Part shown: in pieces, positions 5,647 to 6,655 of the stretch
How positions within the stretch are numbered: position 1 is the stretch's first letter
Layout of the letters: each line of letters opens with the position of its first letter
Source of the DNA: JBAROU01 sp049642385
GTDB taxonomy: Bacteria > Chloroflexota > Dehalococcoidia > DSTF01 > RBG-16-68-14
Assembly: GCA_049642385.1 (NCBI GenBank)
Contig: JBAROU010000249.1
Span: forward strand, 1 to 6,655
DNA: 6,655 bases
Direction of reading: 5' to 3'
Translations under genes and position numbers: made by a program
The notes under the pieces: generated by a model
The model's input: only the letters and a program-made list of their open reading frames with translations
The model's database searches: none
What the model was told of the DNA's origin: nothing

Positions 5647-6655
5647 CTAGCCAGGCGCGTTCGGCCTTCGTTCCGCCTCCGTCTGCCGGAACTGGAAGTA
5701 CGCGCAGTCCCTGCCCGGATACGTATCATGCACCTCAGTCCGCTTGAGCAGGCACGCGACGCCATCGAAGTAGACGCAGTTGCCACAGGCGTGAAGATAT
5801 TGCCGGCACCAGGGACATCGATCCTCCGGTAGCACCTCGATGAACGGCGACGCCCGACCGCAGTTGTGGCAGAACCACCCACGTTGGGCGTGGACAGCGC
5901 CCGAGACGCGCTCCGGCCGGATGTAGAGCACGGGCGCGTTCGCCTGGAGCATGCGGTCGGCGACGCTGCCCAGCACTGCACGGCCCAGCGCGCTCCGCGT
6001 GTGCGAGGCCATCACCACGAGATCGATGCGCTCGCCTGCGATGACATCGATCAGCGCCTGCGCCGGCGAGCCGCGCAGCAGCTTCGTTTCGACAGGGCGC
6101 TTCGTGGCTACCTGATCATGGGCTTTCGTCAGGTACGCGTGCGCCGCCTTTTCGAGCTCACGCATCACCCGCGCGATGTCGACGTCCGGAACGCCGAATG
6201 TGATCGCCTGTGTCTGCCACTGGAGCACCTCCGCCAGTATCAGGTCGCCGCTACACGCTTCGGCCAGCTCGACTGCTGGCTGGAGCGCCGACTCCGACAG
6301 CGGTGAGCCGTCGAGCGGGACGAGGATACGTTTAAACTCAGCCTTACGCACTCCGTCTTCCAGCATTCGCGGCCTGACGATCAGCGTTGGCACCGGCGCT
6401 TCGCGGACGAGCCGGTTGGCCACGCTGCCATGGACCCACCGGCTCAAGCCCGAACGGCCATGCGTGGAGAGCACAAGCAAGCGCGGCTCACGCTGCGCGA
6501 TGAGATGCAGGATCTCCTCGGCTGGCTGCCCCACACGCACTTCGGCCTCCGTCGAGATGCCCTGTGCCTCCAACTCGCGGGCTTTGGCAGCCAGGTACTT
6601 CTCGTGAGCCTCCTCGCCGCGCTTGAACAGGTCGGTGGCGTGATCGGGCATGCTC
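5647..6655 (-). CDS. Tandem universal stress protein with C-terminal eight-cysteine zinc-ribbon-like tail (5'-truncated)
   Basis: The frame runs off the right edge. The ATG at 6651 is internal to a UspA domain, because the opening strand with the usual PLDGS segment of domain 1 is missing, so roughly 50-60 residues lie outside. Numbering from that Met, the rest of domain 1 spans about 1-95 and keeps the nucleotide-binding G-x9-GS pattern (STHGRSGLSRWVHGS, 62-76). Domain 2 spans about 105-247. It starts FKRILVPLDGS (106-116), but its loop reads ASHTRSALGRAVLGS (215-229), with Ala and Thr where the two leading glycines should be. A tail from about 255 holds eight cysteines: CHNC (261-264), CPWC (279-282), CGNC (289-292), C300 and C316. 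The first two pairs look like a zinc ribbon; the last four resemble a second metal site. UspA domains are soluble ATP/AMP-binding stress proteins. What the tail binds is inference. The gene converges with corA across 94 bases. Confidence 0.93.
   Translation of the reverse strand, partial: SMPDHATDLFKRGEEAHEKYLAAKARELEAQGISTEAEVRVGQPAEEILHLIAQREPRLLVLSTHGRSGLSRWVHGSVANRLVREAPVPTLIVRPRMLEDGVRKAEFKRILVPLDGSPLSESALQPAVELAEACSGDLILAEVLQWQTQAITFGVPDVDIARVMRELEKAAHAYLTKAHDQVATKRPVETKLLRGSPAQALIDVIAGERIDLVVMASHTRSALGRAVLGSVADRMLQANAPVLYIRPERVSGAVHAQRGWFCHNCGRASPFIEVLPEDRCPWCRQYLHACGNCVYFDGVACLLKRTEVHDTYPGRDCAYFQFRQTEAERRPNAPG

Noticed and set aside
5866..6607. Plus-strand open frames (5866-6306 and 6176-6607) opposite the universal stress protein gene.
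   Set aside because: The minus-strand frame encodes clear UspA domains over the same bases; the plus-strand products are low-complexity Arg/Ser-rich shadows.

Overview
The window is GC-rich (mid-60s percent by eye) bacterial chromosome holding ordinary, densely packed genes. I see no insertion sequence, integrase, CRISPR array or other mobile-element signature. The best guess for the host is a GC-rich member of the Chloroflexota. This rests on the look of the membrane protein, which recalls the DUF5656 group, and on general gene style. It is recollection and inference, with no rRNA or marker gene here to settle it.

Layout from left to right: (1) a nearly complete mfd gene for the transcription-repair coupling factor, cut at its 5' end by the window edge; (2) a 122-base gap with a hairpin around the mfd stop codon and a near-consensus sigma-70-type promoter; (3) a gene for a 280-residue multi-spanning membrane protein of unknown function; (4) a 57-base gap carrying an 8-base inverted repeat and a likely tRNA promoter; (5) a complete tRNA-Pro(GGG) gene with encoded CCA; (6) 37 bases further on, a corA-type divalent cation transporter gene. 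All of these lie on the plus strand. (7) Converging on corA from the minus strand, across a 94-base gap, is a tandem universal stress protein gene whose product ends in an eight-cysteine, zinc-ribbon-like tail. Its 5' end lies beyond the right edge of the window.

The genes do not form one pathway. Mfd links stalled transcription to nucleotide excision repair, CorA brings in Mg2+ (or Co2+/Ni2+), the stress protein is probably a soluble nucleotide-binding or signalling protein, and the membrane protein is unassigned. The points most worth a second look are the stress protein's cysteine-rich tail, the tRNA-Pro/corA arrangement with no visible terminator or separate promoter between them, the inverted repeat over the tRNA promoter, and the unknown membrane protein with its own strong promoter. 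I found no convincing undescribed multi-gene system.
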